64,000 nt of DNA from Actinomyces sp. oral taxon 171 str. F0337. GTDB lineage: Bacteria > Actinomycetota > Actinomycetes > Actinomycetales > Actinomycetaceae. The stretch is from the NCBI RefSeq assembly GCF_005696555.1, contig NZ_CP040005.1, forward strand, positions 186,001-250,000, given 5' to 3'. Shown here in pieces: positions 36,515 through 45,860 of the stretch. The notes under the pieces were generated by a model that worked only from the letters and a program-made list of their open reading frames with translations, was not told the origin of the DNA and ran no database searches. Both the position numbers and the translations under genes were made by a program. Position 1 is the first letter of the stretch; the number at the start of each line of letters is the position of its first letter.

Positions 36515-38130
36515 ATGGCGTCCTGAACCGCCTGGATGAGGTTGTCGTGACTCGCGGTGGCGACGCCGTCGGCCTCGGCCTGGCGGGCGACCGCGACGGC
36601 GACCGTCGCCGAGGATGCGCGCAGGTTCTCCACCGGAGGCAGGAGGGACGCACCCGGGTTGGTGGGATCGACCTGGCTCGCGACGGCCTGCGCGGCGGCG
36701 AGTAGCATGCCGTCGGTCACCCGGCTCGCGCCGGAGACGATGACCCCCAGCCCCAGGCCCGGGTAGAGCAGGGCGTTGTTGCCCTGGCCGATCGTGAACG
36801 TGGTCCCCTCGTACTCGAAGGGCTCCACCGGAATGCCGGTGGCGACCAGCGCCTTGCCGCCGGACCAGGTGATGACGTCGGCGGGCATGGCCTCGATCCG
36901 CTCGGTGGGGTTGGACAGCGGCAGAACGATGGGGCGCTCGACGCCGCTACTCATCTCCTCGATAACCTCACGGGTGAAGGCCCCGTGGTCCGTGGAGGTT
37001 CCGATGAGGATCGTGGGGTGAACCCGACGCACCGTCTCAAGCAGGCCGATCCTGCCGTGCTCGCGGGTCCAGTCCGCCACCTCGGAGGCCGGTCGCGCGT
37101 AGGTCTGCTGGTAGTCGGGCAGGCCCTCCATGTCGTCGGTGATGAGGCCCGCCCGGTCGATGAGCCAGATGCGGGAGCGCGCCTCGTCGGGGCTGAGCCC
37201 GTCGCGGACCATGCCGGCGTGGATCTGGTCGGCCATGCCGGTGCCCGCGGTACCAGCGCCGTAGACGACCAGGCGCTGGTCGGCGAAGCTCTGGCCGGTG
37301 ACCTTCATGCCGGAGACCACCGCGGCGATGACGATCGCACCGGTGCCCTGCATGTCGTCGTTGAAGATGCGGTACTTCTCCCGGTTGGCCAGCAGGATTC
37401 GGCGCGCGTTGGACGGGCCGAAGTCCTCGAAGTGGAGCAGCGCGCGGGGGAAGAGCTCGGCCGCGACGGACAGGTACTCGTCGATGAGTGCGTCGTAGCG
37501 CTCGCCGCGCACGCGCGCGTGACGGTTGCCCAGATAGGCGGGGTCATTGAGGAGGGCCTCGTTATCCGTGCCGCAGTCCAGGTTGACGGCGATTGCCCGC
37601 TCGGGGTGGATGCCGGCGGCCGCCGTGTAGACGGCGAGCTTGCCCACGGAGATGTCGGTGCCGTTGACGCCCCAGTCCCCGATCCCGAGGATCTCCTCGG
37701 CATCGGAGACAACGAGCAGGTCGACATCATCGGGCCCCAGACCCAGACCCTCCAGAGAGGGTCGCACGTCCTCGATGCGGTCCACGGACAGGTAGACGGC
37801 GCGCGACCGCCGGTAGTCGCGGCTCCACTTTTTGATGGCCTCGCCGACCGTGGGGTCGTAGACGATCGGCAGCAGCTCGGAGAGATGGTCGGCGAGCACC
37901 CGGTAGTAGAGGATCTCGTTGCGGTTGTGGAGCTGGTCGAGGAAGACGTACTTTTCCAGGTTCGTGGGCTGGGCGGTCAGCTGTGCGTAGGCCCGAGTCG
38001 CCTGCTGGTCAAGGGTCTCGACGGCGGAGGGGAAACGGCCGATGAGTCCGAGCCGACGCCGCTCCTCCTCGGTGAAAGCGGTGCCACGGTTGGTCAAGGG
38101 ATTGGTGACGATGGTTGGTTTGGCCGACAT
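36481..38130 (-). CDS. NAD-dependent malic (or malolactic) enzyme
   Basis: This 549-residue enzyme of the large-subunit malic family converts malate to pyruvate and CO2 with NAD, or directly to lactate if it is malolactic. Visible motifs are GTAFTEEERRRLGLIG at the start, VVSDAEEILGIGDWG, YTAAAGIHPERAI, the metal-binding FEDFGPSNA / FNDDMQGTGAI and the NAD loop VYGAGTAGTGMADQI. The closest lines I can recall are both E. coli MaeA and Lactococcus MleS, so the reaction type is open. AGGAG precedes the ATG. It lies downstream of an RpiR regulator and is coupled to a ThrE-type exporter. Confidence 0.88.
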   Translation of the reverse strand: MSAKPTIVTNPLTNRGTAFTEEERRRLGLIGRFPSAVETLDQQATRAYAQLTAQPTNLEKYVFLDQLHNRNEILYYRVLADHLSELLPIVYDPTVGEAIKKWSRDYRRSRAVYLSVDRIEDVRPSLEGLGLGPDDVDLLVVSDAEEILGIGDWGVNGTDISVGKLAVYTAAAGIHPERAIAVNLDCGTDNEALLNDPAYLGNRHARVRGERYDALIDEYLSVAAELFPRALLHFEDFGPSNARRILLANREKYRIFNDDMQGTGAIVIAAVVSGMKVTGQSFADQRLVVYGAGTAGTGMADQIHAGMVRDGLSPDEARSRIWLIDRAGLITDDMEGLPDYQQTYARPASEVADWTREHGRIGLLETVRRVHPTILIGTSTDHGAFTREVIEEMSSGVERPIVLPLSNPTERIEAMPADVITWSGGKALVATGIPVEPFEYEGTTFTIGQGNNALLYPGLGLGVIVSGASRVTDGMLLAAAQAVASQVDPTNPGASLLPPVENLRASSATVAVAVARQAEADGVATASHDNLIQAVQDAMWQPVYPEVKA

Positions 38131-38292
38131 GTGGTCTCCTCCAAAGTGAGCGGAGCCGATCGTCAGTTTAGTGACGATTTTGTTGGACTGTGGAAGTAAA
38201 CTAACGCTCGTTCTTCCGATATGTCCATCGGTGCTGGTGCGTTGGTGCGTTGGTGCGTCGGCCGAGGCGGAGTTCGGCGGTTGGCGGAGCCA
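38131..38292 (-). promoter_or_regulatory. Promoter region of malic enzyme with AGTTTA/TAAACT inverted repeat
   Basis: AGTTTA at 38164-38169 and TAAACT at 38197-38202 form a spaced inverted repeat in the only AT-rich part of this gap. They lie about 35-70 bases upstream of the malic-enzyme ATG. This is a plausible operator for the adjacent RpiR regulator or part of the promoter; exact hexamers are not clear. Confidence 0.35.
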
Positions 38293-39162
38293 CTACAGGT
38301 AACCGCGCATGAGGATGAAGGTCTCCTCGACCCTCTCGGCGCGGAGGTGCTCAGGGTGCTCGGCTGCCACCGCGTCCAGAATCGCCTCGAGAACGACGAG
38401 TGTGGCCACCCGTGTCCGGAACATCGCCTCCTGGGTGACTAGCGGCGTCGTCAGAAGGATGTCCGCCAGGGGCACGAGCGGCCCGGTGCGCCGATTGGTC
38501 AGGAGGATCGAGGTTGCGCCGCGTCGGCCTGCCAGGCGCAGCAGGGCTTCGACTGGTGCCGGGTGGCGGTCGAAAGTCGCAGTGAGGACGACGGCGTCGG
38601 CCTCCAGTCCGGCCAGGGCGTGCGCCCAGTGGTCGGTGCCGTCCAGGATGGTGACACCGCCTCTGAGGTAGGAGAGCAGGAGGCCGAAGTACTGCATGAG
38701 GGGTCGTCCCGTGGCGACGGCGCCCAGGTAGAGGGGGCGGTCGGTGTCGCCGACCAGCTCGCAGACGCGGGTGAAGGCCTCCGTATCGATTGCGGAGGAG
38801 CATCCGGAGAGCACCTCCTGAGCCGAGCCGACGCGCTGCTCAAGGACGGACTGGGGCGACGGTGCAGCGTCATCGTGCATCCGCCTAAGGCGCTCAACCG
38901 GTAAAGACAGCTCTTCGCGCACGCCGGTGCGCAGGCTGCGACTCATGGCGCGGAAGTCTGGATATCCGAGCTTGCGTGCGAACCGGCCCACCGTCGCCGA
39001 GGAGACCCCTACGGCGCAGCAGACCTCCTCGAGGTTGACCAGAGCGGCGCCGGGCAGGTTGTCCTCATAGAAACGGGCGACGTCGAACTCGCGTGCGGTG
39101 AGGCGGGCGGCCGCGAGCCTGTCCAGAAAAGGACTGTCCTCAGATGGCTCCACGGCGTCCAA
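38293..39162 (-). CDS. RpiR/MurR-family transcriptional regulator
   Basis: This 289-residue regulator has an N-terminal RpiR helix-turn-helix (about residues 15-90, NLEEVCCAVGVSSATVGRFARKLG) and a C-terminal SIS sugar-isomerase-like domain (about 120-265). The SIS domain contains VATGRPLMQYFGLLLSYLRGGV and ATSILLTNRRTGPLVPLADI. SIS domains of this family bind phosphosugars and switch DNA binding. Here the regulator lies directly upstream of the malic enzyme on the same strand, so control of malate or sugar metabolism is a reasonable inference. The classic Ser of the SIS phosphate loop is not obvious, so the ligand may differ from a phosphosugar. Confidence 0.85.
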   Translation of the reverse strand: MDAVEPSEDSPFLDRLAAARLTAREFDVARFYEDNLPGAALVNLEEVCCAVGVSSATVGRFARKLGYPDFRAMSRSLRTGVREELSLPVERLRRMHDDAAPSPQSVLEQRVGSAQEVLSGCSSAIDTEAFTRVCELVGDTDRPLYLGAVATGRPLMQYFGLLLSYLRGGVTILDGTDHWAHALAGLEADAVVLTATFDRHPAPVEALLRLAGRRGATSILLTNRRTGPLVPLADILLTTPLVTQEAMFRTRVATLVVLEAILDAVAAEHPEHLRAERVEETFILMRGYL

Positions 39163-39217
39163 TTTATCGGAGTCGTCAGGTTGGGTGCTGCCGACTCGCG
39201 TTCACAGGAGGTGACCT

Positions 39218-39304
39218 CGTCGGGGACGTTTCTGTGCGCCCGGGGGCGTTCGACGCCGTCGGGGACCGGAATCCTGTCCCTGGACGCGCAGGATGTCCCC
39301 GGCT
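39218..39304. repeat. Dispersed GC-rich repeat, copy C
   Basis: CGTCGGGGACGTTTCTGTGC, GGGCGTTCGACGCCGTCGGG, GGAATCCTGTCCC and GCGCAGGATGTCCCCGGC occur in the same order as copy B. It lies between the RpiR gene and thioredoxin. No ORF is present. Confidence 0.8.
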
Positions 39305-39447
39305 GCAGGCGGCGGGAGGTCGAGCGGTGTTGGATGCAGGCCGGGCGGCCCCGTCAAGAGGACGGACGGCCCCAGGAATAGGTTGGGCCCCGGCCGTGTT
39401 GGCCGCAGTGGAACCGATATGTCTCCGCAGTCTTGAAAGGAATGCTC

Positions 39448-39825
39448 ATGGCCACCAAGAACATCACCGGCCCCGAGTTCAAGGACACCATCCACGGCGA
39501 GGGCATCACCTTCGTCGACTTCTGGGCCTCCTGGTGCGGTCCGTGCATGCGCTTCGGCCCCATCTACGAGAAGGCCTCCGAGGCCAACCCCGACATCACC
39601 TTCGCCAAGGTGGACACCGAGGCCGAGCGGGACCTCGCCGGAGCCCTGGGAATCTCCTCGATCCCCACGCTCATGGTCTTCCGTGACAATGTGCTGGTCT
39701 ACCGCGAGGCCGGCGCCCTGCCCGCCTCCGCGCTCGACTCTCTCATCACGCAGGTGCGCGAGCTCGACATGGACGAGCTCAAGGCCAAGATCGCCGAGGA
39801 GGAGGCCGCCGGCACTCAGGCCTGA
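39448..39825 (+). CDS. Thioredoxin
   Basis: This 125-residue cytoplasmic thioredoxin has the active site WASWCGPC (Cys30, Cys33), the conserved cis-Pro in ISSIPTLMVF and a Val-Asp-Phe-Trp strand before the active site. It reduces protein disulfides with electrons from thioredoxin reductase. ATG 39448 is preceded by GAAAGGA at 39435-39441; an earlier ATG at 39433 has no site. A C-terminal charged extension (DELKAKIAEEEAAG) of about 15 residues goes beyond the standard fold. It is a single gene, followed by a strong hairpin. Confidence 0.92.
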   Translation: MATKNITGPEFKDTIHGEGITFVDFWASWCGPCMRFGPIYEKASEANPDITFAKVDTEAERDLAGALGISSIPTLMVFRDNVLVYREAGALPASALDSLITQVRELDMDELKAKIAEEEAAGTQA

Positions 39826-39877
39826 TCTGCCGTGCACCGAGGGGCCGTGGGGCCATCCTCCGGTCCCTCCGGTTCTC

Positions 39878-39916
39878 CGACGTCGCCCGGGAACCCAACG
39901 TTTCCGGGCGACGTCG
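39878..39916 (+). terminator. Hairpin terminator after thioredoxin
   Basis: Positions 39878-39893 pair with 39901-39916 at 15 of 16 bases (CGACGTCGCCCGG / CCGGGCGACGTCG) around a short loop. It is followed by TCGTCTGTT, without a pure T-run. Confidence 0.65.
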
Positions 39917-39971
39917 TCGTCTGTTACCCGGCTCGCCCAGTCAAGGGCAGAACATTACGTTTTGATATCCT

Positions 39972-40913
39972 ATGATGGCCCGCGTGAAGTTGGAGTCCCA
40001 CGTCAGTCACGCTGTCAGAGCCCGATGGGCGGTCCCCGTCGGCGCCTCGGGCCGCGACGCGCTGGTGCGCCACCTCGTCTACGCCTTCATCCGCTCCGAC
40101 CCCGAGGGTGCCACGGACTGGATCGACTCCACGGTCCCCACCGACCCCGACGAGCTGCGCACCATGCTCGACTTCCTCCTCACCGCCCGGCCCCCGGCGC
40201 CCCTGCCCGAGGACATCGCCGCCGACCTCGACACCCTCCTGGAGGCCGAGGCCGCCGAGCGCGGCATGATCGACGCCACCGAGATCCCGCCCCTGGCCAT
40301 CACCGACCACGTGCCCGGCCTGCTGGGCCGCAACGTCGCCTTCTGGCGCGGCGACCTCACCCGCCTGCGCGCCGGCGCCGTCCTCAACGCCGCCAACTCC
40401 GGGATGCTCGGCTGCTTCGCCCCCGGGCACCGCTGCATCGACAACATCATCCACGCCGTCGCCGGTCCGGCCCTGCGTGCCGAGTGCGCCCGCTACATGA
40501 CGTGGGCGGAGACCTTCGACCCCACCCGCCGTCAGGGCGGGGAGCCCGCCGGCCGGGCCGTCTTCACTGGCGGCTACCACCTGCCGGCCCAGCACGTCAT
40601 CCACTCGGTGGGGCCCGTCATCGAGGACGGGCGCAGGCCGACCCTGAAGGATCGGCGCCTGCTGTCCTCGTGCTACACGAGCGTCCTCAACGTCGCGCAC
40701 GCCGCGGGGCTGGGCAGTGTCGGCCTGTGCTCGCTGTCCACGGGCGTCTTCGGCTACCCCAAGCGGCAGGCCGCCCTGGTGACCCTGGAGACGATCGGTC
40801 GCTGGCTGGCGGCCCACCCCGACTCCCGGATGCGCATCGTCATCAGCCTCAACGCCGACGTCGACGTCGCCGCCTACGAGGCCGCCCTCGCCCCGCCGCC
40901 CTGGCGGCCGTAA
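39972..40913 (+). CDS. Zinc-dependent macrodomain (protein-ADP-ribose hydrolase)
   Basis: This 313-residue Zn-macro protein should remove ADP-ribose from proteins. After a helical N-terminal domain (1-105) comes the macrodomain: NVAFWRGDLTRL, VLNAANSGMLGC, then the zinc motif GCFAPGHRCIDNIIH with Cys148, His153 and Cys155, and the late SLSTGVFGYPK loop. In other bacteria such enzymes partner a SirTM sirtuin and a lipoyl-carrying GcvH-like protein; neither is next to this gene. The start may be GTG 39984 instead of ATG 39972, because TATGAT at 39971-39976 looks like a -10 and would give a leaderless mRNA. Confidence 0.87.
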   Translation: MMARVKLESHVSHAVRARWAVPVGASGRDALVRHLVYAFIRSDPEGATDWIDSTVPTDPDELRTMLDFLLTARPPAPLPEDIAADLDTLLEAEAAERGMIDATEIPPLAITDHVPGLLGRNVAFWRGDLTRLRAGAVLNAANSGMLGCFAPGHRCIDNIIHAVAGPALRAECARYMTWAETFDPTRRQGGEPAGRAVFTGGYHLPAQHVIHSVGPVIEDGRRPTLKDRRLLSSCYTSVLNVAHAAGLGSVGLCSLSTGVFGYPKRQAALVTLETIGRWLAAHPDSRMRIVISLNADVDVAAYEAALAPPPWRP

Positions 40914-40946
40914 GGGGACGGGGCAGGCGGCCTCGCTGAGGGATTG

Positions 40947-42431
40947 TCAGCTCGCCTGGGCCAGGGCCGCGGCGCGAGCGGCCGCCGGGGTCGCGGCCGC
41001 AATCGCCTCCAGCTCCGCCTCGCCGTGCGCGGCCGAGACGAACCAGGCCTCGAAGACCGACGGCGGCAGGCCCACCCCCGCCTCGAGGAAGGCGTGGAAG
41101 AAGGGCCCGTAGCGCCAGGTCTCCTGGGCGCGGGCGGCCTCGTAGTCGCCCACGCCCTGATCGGCGGCCCGCTGACCGAACATGAAGGAGAACAGGGAAC
41201 CCGCCCGCTGCACGCGGTGGGGCACGCCCTGCTCGGTCAGGGCCGCCGAGACCACCTCGCCGATGGCCTGGGCGCGGGAGGCCACCGAGGCGTAGACGGC
41301 GTCGTCGGCCAGCTGGAGCGTGGCCAGGCCGGCCGCCGTGGCCAGCGGGTTCCCCGAGAGCGTGCCCGCCTGGTAGACGGGGCCGTCCGGCGCCAGCAGG
41401 TCCATGATCTCCGTGCGTCCGCCGACGGCGGCCAGCGGCATCCCGCCGCCCACGACCTTGCCGAAAGTCACCAGGTCCGGTACCCAGGCGGCGCGCTCGC
41501 GCCAGTCGGCGCCCGGCCAGGAGGGGGCCGCGGCGTCGGCGGGCTCAGAAGCGGCGTCACCGGCGCCGGCGGCGGTCTCGGCGGCGACGTTCGGCAGGTC
41601 CGCGGTCCAGCCGTCGAGGGCCTCCAGCCCCCACCAGCCGGCCGGGCCCACGCGGAAGCCGGTGAGGACCTCATCGAGGATCATGAGCGCACCGTGCTCG
41701 GCGGTGATGCGGTGGATCGCGGCGTTGAAGCCGGGCGCGGGCGGCACGATTCCCATGTTGGCCGGGGCCCCCTCGGTGATGACCGCGGCGATCTCAGCGC
41801 CCCGCTCGGCGAAGCAGGCCTCCAGGGCGGTGACGTCGTTGTAGGGCAGCACGATCGTCTGAGCGGCCACCGCCGCGGGCACGCCGGCGCTGCCCGGCAG
41901 TCCGCCGGTGGCCAGGCCCGAGCCGGCCGCCGCGAGCAGGCCGTCGCTGTGCCCGTGGTAGCAGCCCGCGAACTTCACCACCAGGTCGCGGCCCGTGGCG
42001 CCGCGGGCCAGGCGCACGGCCGTCATCGTCGCCTCGGTGCCGGTGGACACGAAGCGAACCCTCTGTGCGGCCGGAACCCGGCGGCGCACCTCCTCGGCCA
42101 GAAGCGTCTCCGTGGCGGTGGGGGCGCCGAAGGACAGGCCGCGGGCGGCGGCCTCCTGGACTGCGTCGACGACCTCCGGGTGGGCGTGGCCCAGGAGCGC
42201 CGGGCCCCACGAGCCCACCAGGTCCACGTAGCTCCGCCCCTCGGCGTCGGTGACGTGGGCGCCGCTCGCCGAGGCGATGAACCGCGGCGTGCCGCCCACC
42301 GAGCCGAAGGCGCGCACGGGGGAGTCGACGCCCCCGGGGATGACGGCGCGAGCCGCTTCGAACAGGGCGGCGTTGGGCGCGTGAGTCGTGTTGGTGGGGG
42401 CGGAGGCTGTGGGGCGCGGCTGCTGAGTCAC
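40947..42431 (-). CDS. hemL: Glutamate-1-semialdehyde 2,1-aminomutase
   Basis: This PLP enzyme makes 5-aminolevulinate from glutamate-1-semialdehyde, second step of the C5 pathway. It has 494 residues against the usual 430-460. It contains [13 protein letters not shown], the GS(W)[13 protein letters not shown] block, [12 protein letters not shown] and the PLP-lysine loop [15 protein letters not shown]. The extra length is an Ala/Glu/Asp-rich insert ([20 protein letters not shown]) just before that lysine loop. It is the last gene of the minus-strand heme group, 121 bases after hemB, and converges on the macrodomain gene. Confidence 0.94.
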   Translation of the reverse strand: MTQQPRPTASAPTNTTHAPNAALFEAARAVIPGGVDSPVRAFGSVGGTPRFIASASGAHVTDAEGRSYVDLVGSWGPALLGHAHPEVVDAVQEAAARGLSFGAPTATETLLAEEVRRRVPAAQRVRFVSTGTEATMTAVRLARGATGRDLVVKFAGCYHGHSDGLLAAAGSGLATGGLPGSAGVPAAVAAQTIVLPYNDVTALEACFAERGAEIAAVITEGAPANMGIVPPAPGFNAAIHRITAEHGALMILDEVLTGFRVGPAGWWGLEALDGWTADLPNVAAETAAGAGDAASEPADAAAPSWPGADWRERAAWVPDLVTFGKVVGGGMPLAAVGGRTEIMDLLAPDGPVYQAGTLSGNPLATAAGLATLQLADDAVYASVASRAQAIGEVVSAALTEQGVPHRVQRAGSLFSFMFGQRAADQGVGDYEAARAQETWRYGPFFHAFLEAGVGLPPSVFEAWFVSAAHGEAELEAIAAATPAAARAAALAQAS

Positions 42432-42552
42432 GGGCGATCCTGTCGGTAAAACTGTGAAGAGACTGGTCAGGGCCGGTTCGGGAGGTGGTCTCGCGCCGGC
42501 CGGAGCTGATTCCCAACCTACCGGAACGATCCTGCCCTCCGTGGCTCTTGTA

Positions 42553-43602
42553 TCAGTGCAGGGCCGGGTTCTCGGCGATCTCCCGGGCCCAGTAGGTCAG
42601 GACCATGTCCGCCCCCGCGCGCACGATCCCCAGCACCGACTCGGCGATGACGCGCTCGCGGTCGACCCACCCGCGCTGCGCGGCCGCCTCCACCATCGCG
42701 TACTCGCCGCTGACCTGGTAGGCGGCCACCGGCACCGGTGAGGCGGCGGCGACGTCGGCCAGCACGTCTAGGTAGGGACCGGCCGGCTTGACCATGACGA
42801 TGTCGGCTCCCTCGGCGACGTCGAGCATCACCTCGCGCATGCCTTCGCGGCGGTTGGCCGGATCCTGCTGGTAGGCGCGCCGGTCCCCGGTGAGCGTGGA
42901 GCCCACGGCCTCACGGAACGGCCCGAAGTAGGCCGAGGCGTACTTCGCCGAGTAGGCCAGGATCGCGACGTCGTCGTGGCCGGTGGCGTCCAGGGCGGCG
43001 CGGATCGCGGCGACCTGCCCGTCCATCATCCCCGACGGCGAGACCATGTGCGCCCCGGCCTCCGCCTGGGAGATCGCCATCGCCTGGTAGGTGGCCAGCG
43101 TGGCGTCGTTGTCGACCTCGCCGGCGCGCGGACCGTCGGGGCGGATGAGCCCGCAGTGGCCGTGGCTGGTGAACTCGTCCAGGCAGGTGTCCGCGCACAC
43201 GACGACCTCGTCCCCGACCTCCGTGCGCACGGCCGCGATCCCGCGGTTGAGGATGCCGTCCTCCGCCCAGGCCGCTGTGCCGGCCTCGTCTCGTGTGGCG
43301 GGCACGCCGAACAGGTCGATGGCGCCGACGCCGGCCTCGGCGCAGGCGGCGGCCTCACGGCGCAGCGAGTCCAGTGTGTGCTGGACGACTCCCGGCATCG
43401 CCTCCACCGGGCGGGGGGCGTCAATGTCCTCGCGCACGAACACAGGCAGGATGAGGGCGGCCGGGTCCACGACGTGCTCGCGCGCCAGGCGACGCATCGC
43501 TGGGGTGGTGCGCAGGCGCCGGGGGCGGACCGTGGGGGCCTGCGGGGCAGGGACGCAGCGGCGCGACAGGAAGTCGGCGGCCGGTCGAAGGGCATCGGTC
43601 AT
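42553..43602 (-). CDS. hemB: Porphobilinogen synthase (delta-aminolevulinate dehydratase)
   Basis: This 349-residue enzyme condenses two 5-aminolevulinates to porphobilinogen. The two Schiff-base lysines lie in [17 protein letters not shown] and [14 protein letters not shown]. The metal site reads [16 protein letters not shown], with Cys, Asp, Cys in the positions where zinc enzymes have three Cys and magnesium enzymes have Ala/Asp, a mixed arrangement. ATG 43602 ([10 protein letters not shown]) has GGAGCTCCT upstream; the frame extending to 43689 runs into an inverted-repeat element. That element separates hemB from hemD. Confidence 0.94.
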   Translation of the reverse strand: MTDALRPAADFLSRRCVPAPQAPTVRPRRLRTTPAMRRLAREHVVDPAALILPVFVREDIDAPRPVEAMPGVVQHTLDSLRREAAACAEAGVGAIDLFGVPATRDEAGTAAWAEDGILNRGIAAVRTEVGDEVVVCADTCLDEFTSHGHCGLIRPDGPRAGEVDNDATLATYQAMAISQAEAGAHMVSPSGMMDGQVAAIRAALDATGHDDVAILAYSAKYASAYFGPFREAVGSTLTGDRRAYQQDPANRREGMREVMLDVAEGADIVMVKPAGPYLDVLADVAAASPVPVAAYQVSGEYAMVEAAAQRGWVDRERVIAESVLGIVRAGADMVLTYWAREIAENPALH

Positions 43603-43682
43603 GAGGAGCTCCTGTGGTCGTCCAAGGCGTTGGAATGGGCTTGTGCGGGGTGGTGGAGGTTTGGGGGCTGAGGGATGGTTTC

Positions 43683-43827
43683 GTGTCACGAATGGCGACT
43701 TTTAGGCCCCGAGTTGGGGCTACGGCTCCCGAACACATCCGAGTATTTGGCCCTGACCTGGGCAAATGCCTGAGGGGCAGGTGCGCCGGAACGGCGGTGG
43801 AGATGGAAAAGTCGCCAATCGTGACAC
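43683..43827. mobile_element. 145-bp MITE-like element with terminal inverted repeats
   Basis: Positions 43683-43703 and 43807-43827 are 21-base inverted repeats with one mismatch (GTGTCACGAATGGCGACTTT versus the reverse complement of the other arm, GTGTCACGATTGGCGACTTT). The 103 bases inside hold no gene. No target-site duplication is evident. A related 16-base string occurs near 1421-1437. It sits in the 245-base gap between hemD and hemB. Confidence 0.6.
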
Positions 43828-43846
43828 TTTTGCCGGTATGCAGCGA

Positions 43847-44716
43847 TCACGGCGGCTCCTGAGGTGCAGGAGCGGGGCCCGTGGCGGCCCAGGTGGCGTC
43901 AATGGTGGCTTGGAGGACCCCCTCGGGCGTGGGGGAGGAGGCGACGGCAGCGACCGGCAGGCCGAGCCCGCGGGTGGCCGCCGCCGTGGTGGCACCGATG
44001 GCAACCAACCCAGTTCCCCGCGGCGGCGGGCCGAGCAGATCCAGGACGGCCCGCGTGCTGGACGGGGCGGTGAGCACAACCATGTCCACGCCGCCGGCGG
44101 CCCACGCGCGCTCCAGCCCCGGGGGCAGGTCGTGGGCGTCGGCCGTGATGGTCGTGTAGGCGGCCACCTGCTCCACCTCCCAGCCCGCTTGACGCAGGCG
44201 ATCCGCCAGTGCCGGGTCGGCCAGAGCCGAGGCCGGCAGCAGCACCCGCCGCGCCGCATTCGGGGCTGGTGGGGGGCCGGCGAGCGCGGGCTCCTCCAGG
44301 AGGGCGGCGGCCGATCCCCGGGCCACCAGGTCGGGGGCGGTCCCGGTGAGCTCGGTCCAGGCGCGCGCGGTCGCCGGGCCGACGACTGCCACCCGCAGCG
44401 TTGAATGCACCGGAACGTGTAGGTACGGTGCCAGCGCCTCAACGGTCCGGGCCGAGGTGAGCACCAGCCAGGCCGCCTCGCCCACCTTGATCCTGCGCGC
44501 AGTCGCCTCCAGCGCCGCCGCCTCACCGGGAACCGTCCGGGTCGCGGCGGCCCGCAATACCTCCGCCCCGGCCCGCTCCAGCGTCGAGGCGATGCGGTCG
44601 CGCTCCTTGAGGCGCGGCAGCAGAACCACCCGCCCCGACAGCGGCGCCCCGCCGCCCTCCCGGGGCCGGCCTGGGCGGCCCCCGGCCGAGTCATTGCGTG
44701 CGGTGGAGTCCTCCAT
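43847..44716 (-). CDS. hemD: Uroporphyrinogen-III synthase
   Basis: This 289-residue enzyme closes hydroxymethylbilane to uroporphyrinogen III with ring-D inversion. HemD sequences are weakly conserved. The assignment rests on the two-lobed pattern (VVLLPRLKERDRIASTLERA, WLVLTSARTVEAL, VAVVGPATARAW, then VDMVVLTAPSSTRAVLDLL and VAIGATTAAATRGLGLP) and on position immediately after hemC. ATG 44716 lies 4 bases beyond the hemC stop, so the two are coupled; a longer frame into hemC is not coding. The N-terminal 40 residues are Gly/Pro/Arg-rich. Confidence 0.88.
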   Translation of the reverse strand: MEDSTARNDSAGGRPGRPREGGGAPLSGRVVLLPRLKERDRIASTLERAGAEVLRAAATRTVPGEAAALEATARRIKVGEAAWLVLTSARTVEALAPYLHVPVHSTLRVAVVGPATARAWTELTGTAPDLVARGSAAALLEEPALAGPPPAPNAARRVLLPASALADPALADRLRQAGWEVEQVAAYTTITADAHDLPPGLERAWAAGGVDMVVLTAPSSTRAVLDLLGPPPRGTGLVAIGATTAAATRGLGLPVAAVASSPTPEGVLQATIDATWAATGPAPAPQEPP

Positions 44717-44720
44717 GGCC

Positions 44721-45830
44721 TCAGTCCCGCCGGGGCTTGCTGGCGTGCAGGTCGACGATCTGGGCGGCACCGTCCTCCAACAGGACCTCGGCCGCCCTGG
44801 CCCCCAGCGCCTCAGCCGCACGAACCGCCGCCGTATTCCCGGGAGCCCCCGGCCCCCCAGAGGCCTCGGGCAGCTCAGTGCTCAGCTCACAGCCGACCTC
44901 CTGGCCACCATCGAGCGAGGTGACCACCGCCCGCAGCACGAGCACCCGCTGCTCCTGCTCGCCGCCCCGTAGGTGCGCCCAGGCCCCCACCGGCGCCGCG
45001 CAGCCCGCACCGAGCCGGGCCATGAGCGCCCGCTCCGCCGTCACCGCCAGGCGCGTCGGCTCGTCGTCGAGCACCGCTACCGCCCGGGCCAGCTCCACAG
45101 AGTCCTCACCGGCTCGCGCCTCCACGGCCAGGGCCCCCTGAGCCGGCGCGGGCAGCATCGTCTCAAGATCCAGGACCTCGCTCGCGCAGTGCTCCAACCC
45201 CAGGCGCCGCAGCCCCGACAGGGCCAGGACCACCGCGTCCAGGTCGCCGGCGGCATCGGCCCGCGCAGGTGCCACCGGCTCATCGGTCCCGACGCCGACC
45301 GCCTCCAGCCCCCGCACCCGCGCCAGGCGCGTGGGCACGTTGCCGCGCAGATCCACCACCTCCAGGTCGGGGCGAGCGGCCAGCAGCTGAGCGGCCCGGC
45401 GCGGCGATCCCGTACCCACACGGGCCCCCTCAGGCAGGGTGGCCAGGGTCAGCCCGTCGCGGGCGCACAGGGCGTCGCGCGGGTCCTCGCGCGGCGGCAC
45501 ACAGACGACCTCCAGCCCCTCGACCGGATGCGTCGGCAGATCCTTGAAGGAGTGGACCACCAGGTCCACCTCGCCGTCCAGGAGCGCGTGGCGCAGCCGG
45601 GCGGCGAAGACCCCCACCCCGCCGAGCTGCCTCAGGGGCGTGCGGTCGCCGTCGCCATCCGTGCGCACGGTGACCAGGTCGATGCCCAGGCCGCCAGAGC
45701 CCTCGCCGAGAGCGCCGGCCGCGGCGGCCTGACGCAGCGCCTCGGCGACCTGCCCGGACTGGGTCAGCGCCAGGCGCGAGCCGCGCGTGCCCAGGCGAAG
45801 CCGCCTGGATTCCGTCCCCGTCGTAGTCAT
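44721..45830 (-). CDS. hemC: Porphobilinogen deaminase (hydroxymethylbilane synthase)
   Basis: This 369-residue enzyme links four porphobilinogens into hydroxymethylbilane. Family markers are LGTRGSRLALTQSGQVAEAL at the start, VHSFKDLPTHPVEGLEV, GSPRRAAQLLAARPDL and the cofactor-cysteine loop GAGCAAPVGAWA that holds the dipyrromethane primer. The length is somewhat above the usual 310-340. It begins a likely transcription unit hemC-hemD-(hemB-hemL): a strong TATATT lies about 85 bases upstream within an operator-like triple repeat. ATG 45830 has GAGGAGGGG just upstream. Confidence 0.94.
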   Translation of the reverse strand: MTTTGTESRRLRLGTRGSRLALTQSGQVAEALRQAAAAGALGEGSGGLGIDLVTVRTDGDGDRTPLRQLGGVGVFAARLRHALLDGEVDLVVHSFKDLPTHPVEGLEVVCVPPREDPRDALCARDGLTLATLPEGARVGTGSPRRAAQLLAARPDLEVVDLRGNVPTRLARVRGLEAVGVGTDEPVAPARADAAGDLDAVVLALSGLRRLGLEHCASEVLDLETMLPAPAQGALAVEARAGEDSVELARAVAVLDDEPTRLAVTAERALMARLGAGCAAPVGAWAHLRGGEQEQRVLVLRAVVTSLDGGQEVGCELSTELPEASGGPGAPGNTAAVRAAEALGARAAEVLLEDGAAQIVDLHASKPRRD

Positions 45831-45860
45831 GCATCCCCTCCTCGTGCGCGGTTCTCAATC

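Noticed and set aside
33589..39304. Dispersed repeats as a CRISPR array
   Set aside because: Copies are kilobases apart, over 80 bases long and variable, with no spacers or cas genes.
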